DNA of 64,000 nt, from assembly GCF_013177315.1 (NCBI RefSeq), contig NZ_CP053661.1, positions 1,426,001-1,490,000 of the forward strand. The letters run 5' to 3'. Under the pieces are notes generated by a model. It was not told the origin of the DNA. It worked only from the letters and a program-made list of their open reading frames with translations, and did no database searches. This stretch comes from Thermoleptolyngbya sichuanensis A183. Lineage in GTDB: Bacteria; Cyanobacteriota; Cyanobacteriia; Elainellales; Elainellaceae. The translations under genes and the position numbers were made by a program. This document shows positions 27,340 through 36,956 of this stretch, in pieces (the first letter of the stretch is position 1; each line of letters opens with the position of its first letter).

Positions 27340-28198
27340 TTATCAATGCAGCGATTGAGTGGGATTTACGAGCGCATTGAATTGCCCCGATTGACCCCTC
27401 ACATCACCCGAGTTGAACGCTACGGTGGGACTTGTCAGTGTTGCCAAAAGGCGTATGAGGCTCCGGTTCCAGTCGGATTAGAGCCAGGGTCTCCCTTTGG
27501 TACGAGTGTTGCGAGTCTAGTCACCTATCTACGCTACAGCCATGCGATCAGCTACCAACGGTTGAGCCACTTGATGGGCGACCTTTACGGTCTAAAGCTG
27601 TCGGAAGGAGCCATTGCCAATCTCTTGCAACGGGTGCAGGGGCAGCTAGAAACTCCAATTGCCAAGATCGTGGAACGTTTACGCAGTGCTCGGCTAGTTG
27701 GTAGGGATGAAACCGGGGCGCGGGTGAATGGGAAAAACCAGTGGGAATGGGTGTTTCAAAACGACCAGGTGTGTCTGCATGGGATTCGTCCCACTCGTGG
27801 CAAAACGGTCATTGATACCGTGATGGCTGGGCATCAACCGCAGATTTGGGTGTCTGACTTATTCAGTGCTCAGGCAGCCCATCCGGCCCAAGACTGGCAA
27901 GTATGTCTAGCGCATCAACTGCGTGATTGTCAGTATGCGATTGATGCAGGGGATGATTTGTTTGCGCCCCGGATGAAACGGCTGTTGCTCAAAGCCATCG
28001 CCTTGCAACGGCGACGACAGATCCTTGCCACCTCGACCGTCGAACAGTATTGCGCTCGATTGCGTGGGTCACTCCGAGAGCTTCTCAACTTGCAGCCCAA
28101 ATCAGTCGAGGGACAAAGGTTGCTCAAACGCTATCAGAAGATTCGCGCTCATCTGTTACTGTTTCTGACCGATGAGGCAATCCCGCCGACTAATAATG
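27340..28198 (+). pseudogene. IS66-family transposase remnant, 5' part
   Basis: Reading from about 27346, the frame gives the IS66 zinc-ribbon (GGTCQCCQKAYEAPVP), the catalytic start GRDETGARVNGKNQWEWVF and the DDE middle (HQPQIWVSDLFSAQ, CLAHQLRDCQYAID), then the motif EAIPPTNNA, where a 1517-bp IS interrupts it. The N-terminal third of a normal IS66 transposase is missing; the break coincides with the right end of IS630. The remaining C-terminus continues at 29788-29900. Confidence 0.9.
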
Positions 28199-29781
28199 CT
28201 TTAGTTTGGACTAACTTTAGTTTGGACTAACTGGCATCACAATAATGCTCAACAGGATGCCATAAAGAATCTGCTCAACCGTTCATAACAGTTGAACTTA
28301 AGGAATTGGATACAATCCTGCTCGCAGTTAAGCTGCTGTTGCAACCGGACTGTTCAGGGATTGTTCGGATGTCTTGCGTTTCGAGGCTCGTTTTTTGACC
28401 ATCGGATAGCAGGGACGAGGAGTTGGCTTGTGCCCCTTGCCTCGTCCTGGCGATTTACCACGAGGTTTAGGCGCAGGAGCAGGGGTGCCAATCGCTGCCA
28501 AAATGCCTGCAAACGCTTGTGCGACCCGACCCGGAGTCAACGTTTCTTGCGGTGCCTGCCAGGGCAAGGGGTGGTCAGTACAGTCCTTTCGCGCTAACCA
28601 CAACTGCCAACTGAGCAACGGCATCAGGCTGCTCCACTGTTCGGTTGCCGATACAGAACTGAACTGGGGATGTGTCCAATATAGCCTCTGCTTGGCAAAG
28701 CGATACCAGTGTTCAATGGCAAAGCGACGGAGGTAGTGCAACCACAGGGTTTCTAACGGAGGCATCTGCTCACCCAGCCAAACTAACCACAAAGGAGCCA
28801 AGCGTCGCGTGCTGCTCTGTGTCTCCAGCACCTCCACGCGCAACACTTCCATTGCCCGTTTGGGGGATTTGCGGAAATGGTATGCACTCCAACGACTGAC
28901 CCGCACTCGTCCCCAGTTGGGATCATCGACTTCAACGGTTTCGACCGGGACACTCCAAGTGTCAGGGTCATTGAGTTTCATCTTATGTCCATGCTTGGCA
29001 GGTGCGCCTCGCCCTCGATACGCTGGGGGCGCGCCATAGACACATCGATTGGATGTAACCCGCAGCAGCAAGTCTGCCTCAATCCCTGCCGTTTGGTTGA
29101 CAAAACTGGCATTGCCGTACCCTCGGTCGTAGATCGCCAACGGACGCACCGCTAACTGCCGAGTCACTTGTTTGAGTTGGAATGCCGCTTTACTGGCGGG
29201 TGTTTCAAACGAGTCACTTGTTTGAGTTGGAATGCCGCTTTACTGGCGGGTGTTTCAAAGCTGGTGATGCGCTCATGCCGCAATGGTAATGCCCAACTGC
29301 CCCTGTCTTCAGCAATCCAGGCTAAGGTACTGTAGTTTTGTCCGGCTATCGGGGCATGTCCTGTTCTGCCTGATAAGGTGCGGTCTTTCAAACGCCTGGC
29401 AGCAGGACGGTTCCACCGACTCGCATCACCTGCCAACAACGGTTGCTGCTGAGTCGGTATCTGCTGCACCAACAGCTTCAGCACCTTTGATCGGGGTAGG
29501 CGGCTATCGCGCAACGCTTCATAGGTGCTCGACCACTGGCGACGAAAGACAGGACTCTGCGATAGCCTCACAAACGACACGATGCACGCACTCACTAACA
29601 CGGCATCCATCAGATCAAACAGGGCATCTCTGGCGTTTCCCAAGCTGGCATACAACGTTTGGCGAAATTGCTGAAGTTCGTTGAAAATCATGGGGTCAAT
29701 GTTGGTTGTACTTCATTGACCTTACGGCAGTCGGTGCTTCTCATTGACTGCCTTCCTCTTCACCATTAGTCCAAACTAAAG
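28199..29781 (-). mobile_element. Second copy of the 1517-bp IS, enlarged to 1583 bp
   Basis: Inverted relative to copy 1. Flanked by a 6-bp duplication ATAATG (28193-28198 and 29782-29787). It differs from copy 1 by two tandem duplications: the 16-bp terminus CTTTAGTTTGGACTAA occurs twice (28199-28214, 28215-28230), and a 50-bp internal segment is doubled (29161-29210, 29211-29260). The sum, 66 bp, accounts exactly for the length difference. Confidence 0.95.
28328..29691 (-). pseudogene. Transposase of the second IS copy, broken by a 50-bp duplication
   Basis: The N-terminal 161 codons (from 29691) and the C-terminal 279 codons (to 28328) each match the intact copy at 14979-16292 in the translated sequence. 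The 50-bp tandem duplication at 29161-29260 shifts the frame after residue 161, so no full-length product is made. The near-identity of the two copies implies recent transposition. Confidence 0.93.
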
Positions 29782-29787
29782 ATAATG

Positions 29788-29900
29788 CGAGTGAACAGGC
29801 GTTGCGCTGGAGTGTAATCTTTCGCAAGGTGACCAACGGATTCCGCTCAGACTGGGGAGCAGAGTTATTCGCTCAGGTGCGTTCGCTGGTCAATACCTGA
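29788..29900 (+). pseudogene. IS66-family transposase remnant, 3' end
   Basis: Joined to 28198 without the inserted IS and one target copy, the frame continues as NASEQALRWSVIFRKVTNGF and ends FAQVRSLVNT-stop, the usual IS66 C-terminus. This confirms both the insertion point and the 6-bp target duplication. Confidence 0.9.
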
Positions 29901-29930
29901 CTGCCTGACACAAGTGGGCAAAAGGCTTGA

Positions 29931-30068
29931 GAGCTAATTTATGAAGCAAATCTTAAGAAGCCTGAAACTCTTGGCATGTGTGGCTTTGAGGTCATGTTTG
30001 CCCAGGAAAAGCGGTTTCTCGGAAATCCTTGATTAACAAGGCTTTCAGGCTCCTTTACAAATTAGCTC
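29931..30068 (-). mobile_element. 138-bp MITE, copy B
   Basis: Exact reverse complement of 21346-21483, flanked by a TGA duplication (29928-29930 and 30069-30071). Each copy has its own matching TNA-type target duplication, so the two arose by separate insertions rather than by duplication of the region. Confidence 0.9.
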
Positions 30069-30804
30069 TGAAATCTCGTGAAGGTGGGTAGGAAAGGGTG
30101 AGCTGACATGAGACGCTGAAATTTGCATATCTCCAGAGTCCTGAACGATGTCATCTCAAAATCGGTCTCCGCTGGCTCAAGGGGGCGGTCAACCAAGGGC
30201 GGCCACTATCACCGATTGCCCTCTTTAGCGTTGACCCTGAACCCTGTTTTGCTTCTAAACAAGCTGAGGCCAAGCATTATGACCTTATCTGGTTCTCTAG
30301 AATCCAATCCATGCGCTGCTAGTATCCCCTTGGGAGGCTGCCTAAAGATGTGTCAGGCGGTCAGGGTGTACACAATAGCCTAGACAGCGCGACCCATGAA
30401 GCTGCTAAAAATAGCTGAAAGTCTTGCGGCATATCAAGTTAAATCAGCTAAACCAACAATTAACCCAACATTCTAAAATCGCCAATCTAAAATCGTCAGT
30501 CTAAACTTTAGAACTGACATTGCTTCCTCATTATGCCGGGTGGAGGGATCATTCCACCAGTTGCACACAAAAACGCGCTGCAAACTTTGGAATTGCTTAA
30601 GGCACATGGGCATCGCTTGTGTTCTGTACAACTGACGCAAATCAGGCATCTGGACTATTTCTAAAGGGATGGCGCTGCGCCGACGTAACGCTTAGGTTTT
30701 TGTTCGCGGCAGCGTTGTAGCGGGTTGAGTTGGGTTGGCGTTCCGTGAGCATTCAGATAGCCCGCACTGCACGGTTTTATTCACCTTTCGCCAGTATCCT
30801 CCTC
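30069..30804. other. Gene-poor region upstream of the giant fusion protein
   Basis: About 735 bases without a convincing large gene. A 43-codon ATG frame at 30533-30664 (MPGGGIIPPVAHKNALQTLE) may be chance or a degraded fragment. The promoter of the 30805 gene should lie here. AT-rich words such as CAATCTAAAATCGTCAGTCT occur near 30481. Confidence 0.4.
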
Positions 30805-33800
30805 ATGTCAAAAAATTTTGGTTTTTGGATAGACCGTTTTGCTTCGGCTGGTCTGGCTGCGTCGGGTCTTTTGCTCGTGCTGCTGGGAATTATGCCTGCT
30901 AATGCAGCAGATTTGCAAACTGTGGCTTCAAAACCTGCAACGCTCATTCGCATTGACGGGGCCCGCGATCTGCTGTCGCTGAATCGGGCGCTCAAGCAGC
31001 AACTCGAAGCAGAATCGCCCGACCTCACGGTGGAAGTGCAGTCCAATGGAACGGATGCAGGGCTGGCAGCGCTGAAGCGAGGTGAGGTGGATTTGGTGGC
31101 AGTGGGGCGATCGCTCACGCCAGACGAACTCGCCCAAGGCTTCAAAACGCTATGGCTGGATCAGGCGCAAATTGCAGTCATCGTGAGCGAGGATAATCCT
31201 TTTAAGGGACATCTGACGGTGCAGCAGTTCGAGCAAATCCTGCGCGGTGATATCACCAACTGGACGCAGGTGGGCGGGCCCGATCGCCCGATTCGCCTGA
31301 TCGATCGCCCACCCACTAGCGAAACGCGGGCGGCCTTGCAGCAGTATGGACTCGTGCCGCCGGATGCGTTGCCAGAGACCGTGAACCGGGTGCTGCTGAA
31401 AACCGACGACACGGCCGAGGTCATCGCCAAGCTTGGGAAAGATGGGATTGGCTATGCGATCGCCAGCCAGTTGACCCAGCAGACCAAAGCCCGCGTGGTG
31501 AAGCTGGCGGTTCCCCAAGAGGTCTTGCCGATGGATGCGCGGTATCCGCTGGAGCAGGTGGGGGCGATCGCCTATCGACCCGGTTCTCCCGCAGCAGCCG
31601 TGGCGCAAAACCTGACCACATCGCCTGATGGGCAAGCGCTGCTGAGCGAGGCAAAACGGGCGATCGCGCTGGAGGCGGGCAAACGCAAAACCGTGGCGAT
31701 CGCGCCTGGCGAGGTGGTTCCCGGCGGGCGCGGCATTGGCTCTTTGCTGAAGTGGGTGCTGCTGCCGCTGCTGGTGCTGGGCGGGCTGCTGACGCTGGTG
31801 CAGGCGGTGCTGGCGCGGCAGGCTCGTCAGCGAAATCAAGCGTTGTCTGCGGCGGAGCAGGCCGTGTCTTTGGGGCGATCGCCAGACTCTACCCCAACTC
31901 GCCCAGCGGCGACGGCTGCCAAAACCAGAACCAATAGCGCCCAAGTTCGTATCCCAAACGACACCGCCTGGACTTCCGTATCGGACGCAGTGGTAATTGA
32001 GGGGTCAGATGTTGAACTAGAGCCTGAATCAACAGAGGAGCAGAGCGATGATACGGGCGTTCCACAGACTGATGATCAATCGGAAAGCATCGATTCTAAA
32101 TTTGGCACCGTAGAGCTTCTAGGTTCAGAATCAAATCTCGAACCTGAGAGCGAACTATTCCTGGAATCAAATACTGATACGAAAGCGACAGACATTGACA
32201 CGGTTGATGCCGAAGCAATTGATGCTGAAGCGATTGATGCCGAAGTGACTCATGAGATAGAGGATAAACCAGAGCCGGAATCTGAAGCCATTACCGAGAC
32301 GAACGTGGAGCTTCCAGCAGAAAATACGCTGCCCGCAGAGGGCGATCGCCCTTTGCTGGTAGCTGAGCCGGAACGCATGGAGGAACGTGAAAATGAGTCT
32401 AATACGCCTGTAGATGAACCCACAGGAGAATTCACGGCAGAGGACGTTCAAACCGCTCTGGTGACTGGACTGGCCCTTTCACAAGCATTGACGGGCGAAC
32501 CCAAACAGACACCATCGCTCATAGAAACGCTCCGGTCAGAAAAGCAAACATTGGAACTAGAAATCGAGACGCTGCGATCGCGCTTGCAGGATGCCGACAC
32601 CCGACGATCTGAGCTAGAAGCAGCGTTGGAAACTGCACACGCAGAACAGTCCGACCGCACGGCTGACCTGGATGAACTGCGCCAAACGCTGGCAGGCGTT
32701 ATTCAAGAAAAAGATAGCTACTGGCAGGCTTTGAGCGGCTTTTATGCGGCGTTTGTGGGCGAATCGCTGAACCCTGGAGAGCGAGTCGATTTCGCCCAGC
32801 TTCGTCCCCAGATTGAGCATCGTCAGGCAGATCTGGCGGCATTGCACGATCAGCTTGAAACAAGCCAGCGCGAACGAGAGGCGATCGCCGCCGATCTGGA
32901 AGCCGCAAGCGCAGAGCTGCGCCAGGTGAACGCCGAGCGGAATGAACTGACGAATCAGATTGTCTTGCTTCAGCGAGAGCTAGAAGCACAGCGAAATTCA
33001 GAAACGGCTGCTGAAGAAGAAACACAGAGTCTTCAAGCTTTGTTGCAGTCAGCGCAAGCAGAGAAGACGGATCTAGACGTGCAGCTAGATAATCTGCGAT
33101 CGCAGTTTGAACGTATTCAAGCTGAAAGAAATGACGTAGAGGGAGAACTAATATCGCTGCGATCGCGGCTCACAGAACTGGAAGGCTTGGAGACAGAACT
33201 GCGAACGGAACTGGAAACCGCGCGATCGCAAACTGAAAACGCTGAAGCAGCCGTTTCTGAAACGGAAAACGCCTTGTTGGCATTGCGCTTAGAGCTTGAC
33301 GCTGAGAAGGCAACCCGAAGCGAGTTGGACGCAGAAGTGACGCTGCTGCGGGCCAGCGTGGCGGAATCAACCCGTGTTCGGGCAGAAGAGGAAGCCGCGC
33401 GGGCAGAACTCTTGTCGGAAGCCAACGCGCTGACAGCCGAGCGGGATGCGCTTGGGGATGAGCTTGCGACCTTTCGCACTCGTGTAGAAGACCTTCAGAG
33501 AGAACTGGAGGCAGCACAAGATGCCCATGCAGCAGAGCTTGTGACCCTGAGGGCCCAGTTGGATGCGTTCGTTGAGGAACAAACGGCCGCCCAGCAAGCC
33601 ACAGCCGCAGACCTGGAAGACCTGCAAGCCCGGTTAAACCATCTCATAGAGGAACGTGATGCGCTGGATTTAGAGCTGGCCACTGTCCGCTCTCAGCTTT
33701 CGGATGCCACTGCCGCAGGCGAAACAGGGGCGCAAGAATTAACGGAATTGCGAACTCAATTAGAGGCGATCGCCGCTGAGCGAGAAGCAGTTATCTTACA

Positions 33801-35811
33801 ACTTGCGACGCTGCAAACTCGGTTTGACGAAACCGTGCAGGAGCGCGACGCATTGGCAGCAAACTTGGCTGATCTCAACACCCAGGTAGCAGACAAAACG
33901 GCTGCACAGGAAACGCTAGAATCCGAACTGGCGGCTCTGCGAACGCAGTTCGGCAACGTCACGGAAGAACGCGATGAATTCATAACTCAGCTTGATGAGT
34001 TGCAAGCCCATCTCGATAAGATTGCTGAACAGCGCTCTGCGTTTGAAGCTGAACTGACTGCACTACGTCCCCAGATGCAGAATCTAACCGCTGAACGGGA
34101 TGCATTTGAGGCAGAAATTGTACAGCTCCAGGCACAGCTAGACGAAATGACCCAAGAGCGCGATCGCCGTGAAGCCGAGCTATCCACGCTGCACTCTCAG
34201 ATAAACGACATCACCCTGGAAAAGGATACATTTGAGGCAGAGATCGCTACACTCCGCGCACGGCTGGATGAACTTGAGCAGGAACGCAATACCTTTGAAG
34301 CAGATTTAACCGCGCTACAGGTTCAGTTCGATGAGTTTGAAAGCGGACGAGAAGCGCTGGAATCAGAAGTGAACACGCTGCGGACTCAGCTAAAAGAGGT
34401 TCGGGATGAGGCACAAGGTGCAAAGGTTGCTCTAGAGTCAGAACTGGGAGTGCTGCGAGAACAACTGGCTCAAGTAACGCAGGAACGAAATGAGTTTGAG
34501 GCTGAGCTAGCTTCTGCACAGACACATCAGGAGGAGATTGTTCAAGAACACGATCAGGAACGTCTTGCGCTGCAAGAACGGATTGCCACCTTACAAGAGC
34601 ATCTCGCGACGGCGAACAGCGATCGCACGACAATTGAAACAGAACTGGTCGCTCTTCGCACACAACTAGAGGATACCGAAGCAGAATGGCGATCGCGCGT
34701 CCAGACGCTTGAGGCCGAGTCCGAAACGCTTCGACAGGCGCAGGCAGAAACCCAGGCTCAGCGAGAAGCGCTTCAGGCAGAACGGGATACCCTCACGGCA
34801 CAGCTTGCTGAGGTGCGCTTGCAGCTAGAGGCTTTGCCGCTGGCGCTGACGGCGGAGACTGGTGCGACAGGGGCTAGGACGACAGGGGCTAGGGTGACAG
34901 GGGCGATCGCCCTCTCAGACGCAGACACATCCAGCATCGCCACTGAATCGCCAGATCGCGAAGTTGTTCAGGCAACCGGACAGATTGCCGATATTCGGCG
35001 CGACCCGTTGCGCGATATCAACGGCATCGGCCCAATTTATGAACAAAAGCTGTTCAATGCAGGCATCTACACCTTTGCGGATTTGGCAGCGCTCACGCCA
35101 GCGCAGGTGCAAGAGATCATTCGTCCGGCCGCGTGGCAGCAGATTTTTCCCGCCCTGTGGATCGAGGAAGCGGCGCGGTTTGCTCAGGGCGTAGACATTC
35201 CCGCAGACACCGATCATGACCCGCTGCGCGACATCAATGGCATCGGCCCGGTGTATGAACAGAAGCTATTCGATGGTGGCATTTTCACCTTTGGGGATTT
35301 GGCCACTGCAACACCAGAGCAGTTGCAAACCCTGATTCAGCCGGAAAGCTGGCAGCGGTTTGATCCGGAGGCGTGGATTGCCGAAGCGCAGATGATTAGT
35401 GGGCGATCGCCCGCCTCCATCCCGGCAGAGGTACCCCGCGACCCGCTGTATGAAATTAATGGCATCGGCCCGGTTTACGAGCAGAAGCTGTTTGCGGCTG
35501 GAATTACCACCTTTGCAGCATTGGCGGAAGCCTCTGAGGCACAGATTCTAGACATCATTCAGCCCGCATCCTGGCAGCGCATTTTCCCCAATTTGTGGAT
35601 TGAGGAAGCACGAGAGCGATCGCGCCAGCCAGACCAGTCCCAGCCAGACCAGACAGCTTCTAGCAAATCCGCTGAAACCCCTGCTGTTGAAACTACTCCC
35701 CAGGCAGAGCCGCCAGCCGCTAGCCCGTCTGCGAAGTCCTCTAGCAGCCCTACATCCAAGTTCACGTCATCCCGGAAAAAGCCGCCCAGCAAGCGGGGCA
35801 AACGCCGTTAA
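30805..35811 (+). CDS. Giant membrane protein: PstS-like domain, long coiled coil, three helix-hairpin-helix repeats
   Basis: A 1668-residue protein of a combination I do not recognise as described. Signal peptide (1-34, ending MPANA). Residues 35-300 resemble phosphate-binding PstS-type domains (GLAALKRGEVDLVAVGRSLT, FEQILRGDITNWTQVGG, KLGKDGIGYAIASQL). A transmembrane helix at about 311-335 (LLKWVLLPLLVLGGLLTLVQ) is followed by an acidic linker to about 570. Then comes about 780 residues of coiled coil, rich in LRSRL, ERDAFEAEL and similar heptad-like units. Three repeats beginning DPLRDINGIGP at about 1399, 1471 and DPLYEINGIGP at about 1546 match helix-hairpin-helix domains of the COG3743 type. 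The tail is basic. I chose ATG 30805 because it starts the signal peptide; an upstream TTG is in frame. Topology suggests ligand binding outside and coil plus HhH inside. Confidence 0.85.
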   Translation: MSKNFGFWIDRFASAGLAASGLLLVLLGIMPANAADLQTVASKPATLIRIDGARDLLSLNRALKQQLEAESPDLTVEVQSNGTDAGLAALKRGEVDLVAVGRSLTPDELAQGFKTLWLDQAQIAVIVSEDNPFKGHLTVQQFEQILRGDITNWTQVGGPDRPIRLIDRPPTSETRAALQQYGLVPPDALPETVNRVLLKTDDTAEVIAKLGKDGIGYAIASQLTQQTKARVVKLAVPQEVLPMDARYPLEQVGAIAYRPGSPAAAVAQNLTTSPDGQALLSEAKRAIALEAGKRKTVAIAPGEVVPGGRGIGSLLKWVLLPLLVLGGLLTLVQAVLARQARQRNQALSAAEQAVSLGRSPDSTPTRPAATAAKTRTNSAQVRIPNDTAWTSVSDAVVIEGSDVELEPESTEEQSDDTGVPQTDDQSESIDSKFGTVELLGSESNLEPESELFLESNTDTKATDIDTVDAEAIDAEAIDAEVTHEIEDKPEPESEAITETNVELPAENTLPAEGDRPLLVAEPERMEERENESNTPVDEPTGEFTAEDVQTALVTGLALSQALTGEPKQTPSLIETLRSEKQTLELEIETLRSRLQDADTRRSELEAALETAHAEQSDRTADLDELRQTLAGVIQEKDSYWQALSGFYAAFVGESLNPGERVDFAQLRPQIEHRQADLAALHDQLETSQREREAIAADLEAASAELRQVNAERNELTNQIVLLQRELEAQRNSETAAEEETQSLQALLQSAQAEKTDLDVQLDNLRSQFERIQAERNDVEGELISLRSRLTELEGLETELRTELETARSQTENAEAAVSETENALLALRLELDAEKATRSELDAEVTLLRASVAESTRVRAEEEAARAELLSEANALTAERDALGDELATFRTRVEDLQRELEAAQDAHAAELVTLRAQLDAFVEEQTAAQQATAADLEDLQARLNHLIEERDALDLELATVRSQLSDATAAGETGAQELTELRTQLEAIAAEREAVILQLATLQTRFDETVQERDALAANLADLNTQVADKTAAQETLESELAALRTQFGNVTEERDEFITQLDELQAHLDKIAEQRSAFEAELTALRPQMQNLTAERDAFEAEIVQLQAQLDEMTQERDRREAELSTLHSQINDITLEKDTFEAEIATLRARLDELEQERNTFEADLTALQVQFDEFESGREALESEVNTLRTQLKEVRDEAQGAKVALESELGVLREQLAQVTQERNEFEAELASAQTHQEEIVQEHDQERLALQERIATLQEHLATANSDRTTIETELVALRTQLEDTEAEWRSRVQTLEAESETLRQAQAETQAQREALQAERDTLTAQLAEVRLQLEALPLALTAETGATGARTTGARVTGAIALSDADTSSIATESPDREVVQATGQIADIRRDPLRDINGIGPIYEQKLFNAGIYTFADLAALTPAQVQEIIRPAAWQQIFPALWIEEAARFAQGVDIPADTDHDPLRDINGIGPVYEQKLFDGGIFTFGDLATATPEQLQTLIQPESWQRFDPEAWIAEAQMISGRSPASIPAEVPRDPLYEINGIGPVYEQKLFAAGITTFAALAEASEAQILDIIQPASWQRIFPNLWIEEARERSRQPDQSQPDQTASSKSAETPAVETTPQAEPPAASPSAKSSSSPTSKFTSSRKKPPSKRGKRR

Positions 35812-36196
35812 AGCGCCGTTATAAAGCATGGGCGATCGCCCTCACAGTCTGACAGACAATAGTCGCTCATAACATGCAATCACAACACGCAAGAGTTTGG
35901 GCGCATCAATGGGTTGCGGGTTGCAAATTGAGATTGCAACAAATTGAGATTGCAAATTGAACCTCTTGCGTGAATCGTTTGGCGGCGATGCCACCCAACG
36001 ATTCACGCTCTTAGAAAAGCATTCATGCAAGCGATCTATTGAGGATTGCAAATTGAAGATTAGGAGATTGAAGCGTGAATGCAAAAACGCACGATTTTTC
36101 ACAGGGAAGAATCGTGCGTTGGGTGATGAGTTTAAGTGGTGAAGTGGAATTGTGAAGTGAACCAGCGGTGAATGAATTCTAGAAGCTAGTTGGAAT
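35812..36196. other. Spacer with palindromic repeats
   Basis: No gene. It contains a dispersed palindromic repeat (35961-36024), a second hairpin formed by AACGCACGATT and AATCGTGCGTT (about 36086-36120), and repeated AT-rich words around AAATTGAGATTGCAA. Confidence 0.6.
35961..36024. repeat. Dispersed palindromic repeat, copy 1
   Basis: A 64-base sequence beginning ACCTCTTGCGTGAATCGTT whose core, 35968-36008, folds as a stem (GCGTGAATCGTT with AACGATTCACGC). A closely similar copy lies at 48821-48884. Both copies lie downstream of a plus-strand gene and convergent with a minus-strand gene. Confidence 0.85.
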
Positions 36197-36826
36197 CTAG
36201 GAAAACTGCGTCAGGATATAAAGCAGCGCAAACAGGATGATCCAGATAATATCCACAAAGTGCCAGTAAATTTCCGCCATTTCAACGCCTGTGTGCTTGT
36301 GGTCGGAATAGTGACCCGCGCGGCGCGATCGCCACAACACGCCTAAAATTAGCACCAGCCCAATGAAGACGTGCAGCCCGTGAAAGCCCGTCATCAGGTA
36401 AAAGCAATTGGCAAAGATATTCGTCTTGAGGCCATAGCCCAGCGTTGCATACTCATAGGCCTGTCCTGCAAGGAAGACTGCGCCCATCAGCGCTGTGACA
36501 ATGTACCACTTCCGCAGACCGTTCACGTCGTTTTTCTTGATAGCGACATCGCCCAGGTGAATCACAAAGCTGCTCGACACCAGAATGATGGTGTTGATCG
36601 TTGGCAGCAGCAGTTCCACCTCGGTTCCCTCCGGCGGCCAGTGGCTTGCGGCCCCGCGTACCATCAAGTAAGCGGCAAAAAATCCGCCAAACATCAGCGA
36701 TTCGGAAATTAGGAACGTCAGCAGCCCCCAAACTCGCAAATCGGGATGCGCGTGGTCATGGGCCTGAGCCTCGGCAGTAATTTCGGGGGCGATCGCCGCT
36801 CCGGTGGGTGCAGTTGCGTCAGTCAT
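36197..36826 (-). CDS. ctaE: Cytochrome c oxidase subunit III
   Basis: Membrane subunit of the aa3-type respiratory oxidase. The 209 residues contain five hydrophobic helices after a 30-residue polar N-terminus, without the two extra N-terminal helices of mitochondrial subunit III. Typical sequence: WGLLTFLISESLMFGGFFAAY, GFHGLHVFIGLVLILGVLW and the C-terminal EIYWHFVDIIWIILFALLYI, with the conserved Glu and His. It is the last gene of the ctaC-ctaD-ctaE series and lies 130 bases after ctaD. An inverted pair of GA/CT-rich segments separates them. Confidence 0.95.
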   Translation of the reverse strand: MTDATAPTGAAIAPEITAEAQAHDHAHPDLRVWGLLTFLISESLMFGGFFAAYLMVRGAASHWPPEGTEVELLLPTINTIILVSSSFVIHLGDVAIKKNDVNGLRKWYIVTALMGAVFLAGQAYEYATLGYGLKTNIFANCFYLMTGFHGLHVFIGLVLILGVLWRSRRAGHYSDHKHTGVEMAEIYWHFVDIIWIILFALLYILTQFS

Positions 36827-36860
36827 GGTTGGGTGTTTGTCGAGAGTTCAGGTCAGTTGG

Positions 36861-36955
36861 GAGGGAAGAGGGAAGAGGGAAGAACGAAGAGGTCTTGTTT
36901 TGCGCTTTTCATTTTTAGTTTCTCGTTTTTCGTTTTTCATTCTTCCCTCTTCCCC
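36861..36955. repeat. Purine/pyrimidine inverted repeat between ctaD and ctaE
   Basis: GGGAAGAGGGAAGAACGAAG on one side and CATTCTTCCCTCTTCCCC on the other can pair over about 15 bases, enclosing a T-rich segment. A related arrangement of AAGAACGAA words occurs at 56150-56210. It may tune ctaE expression within the operon. Confidence 0.55.
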
Positions 36956-36956
36956 A

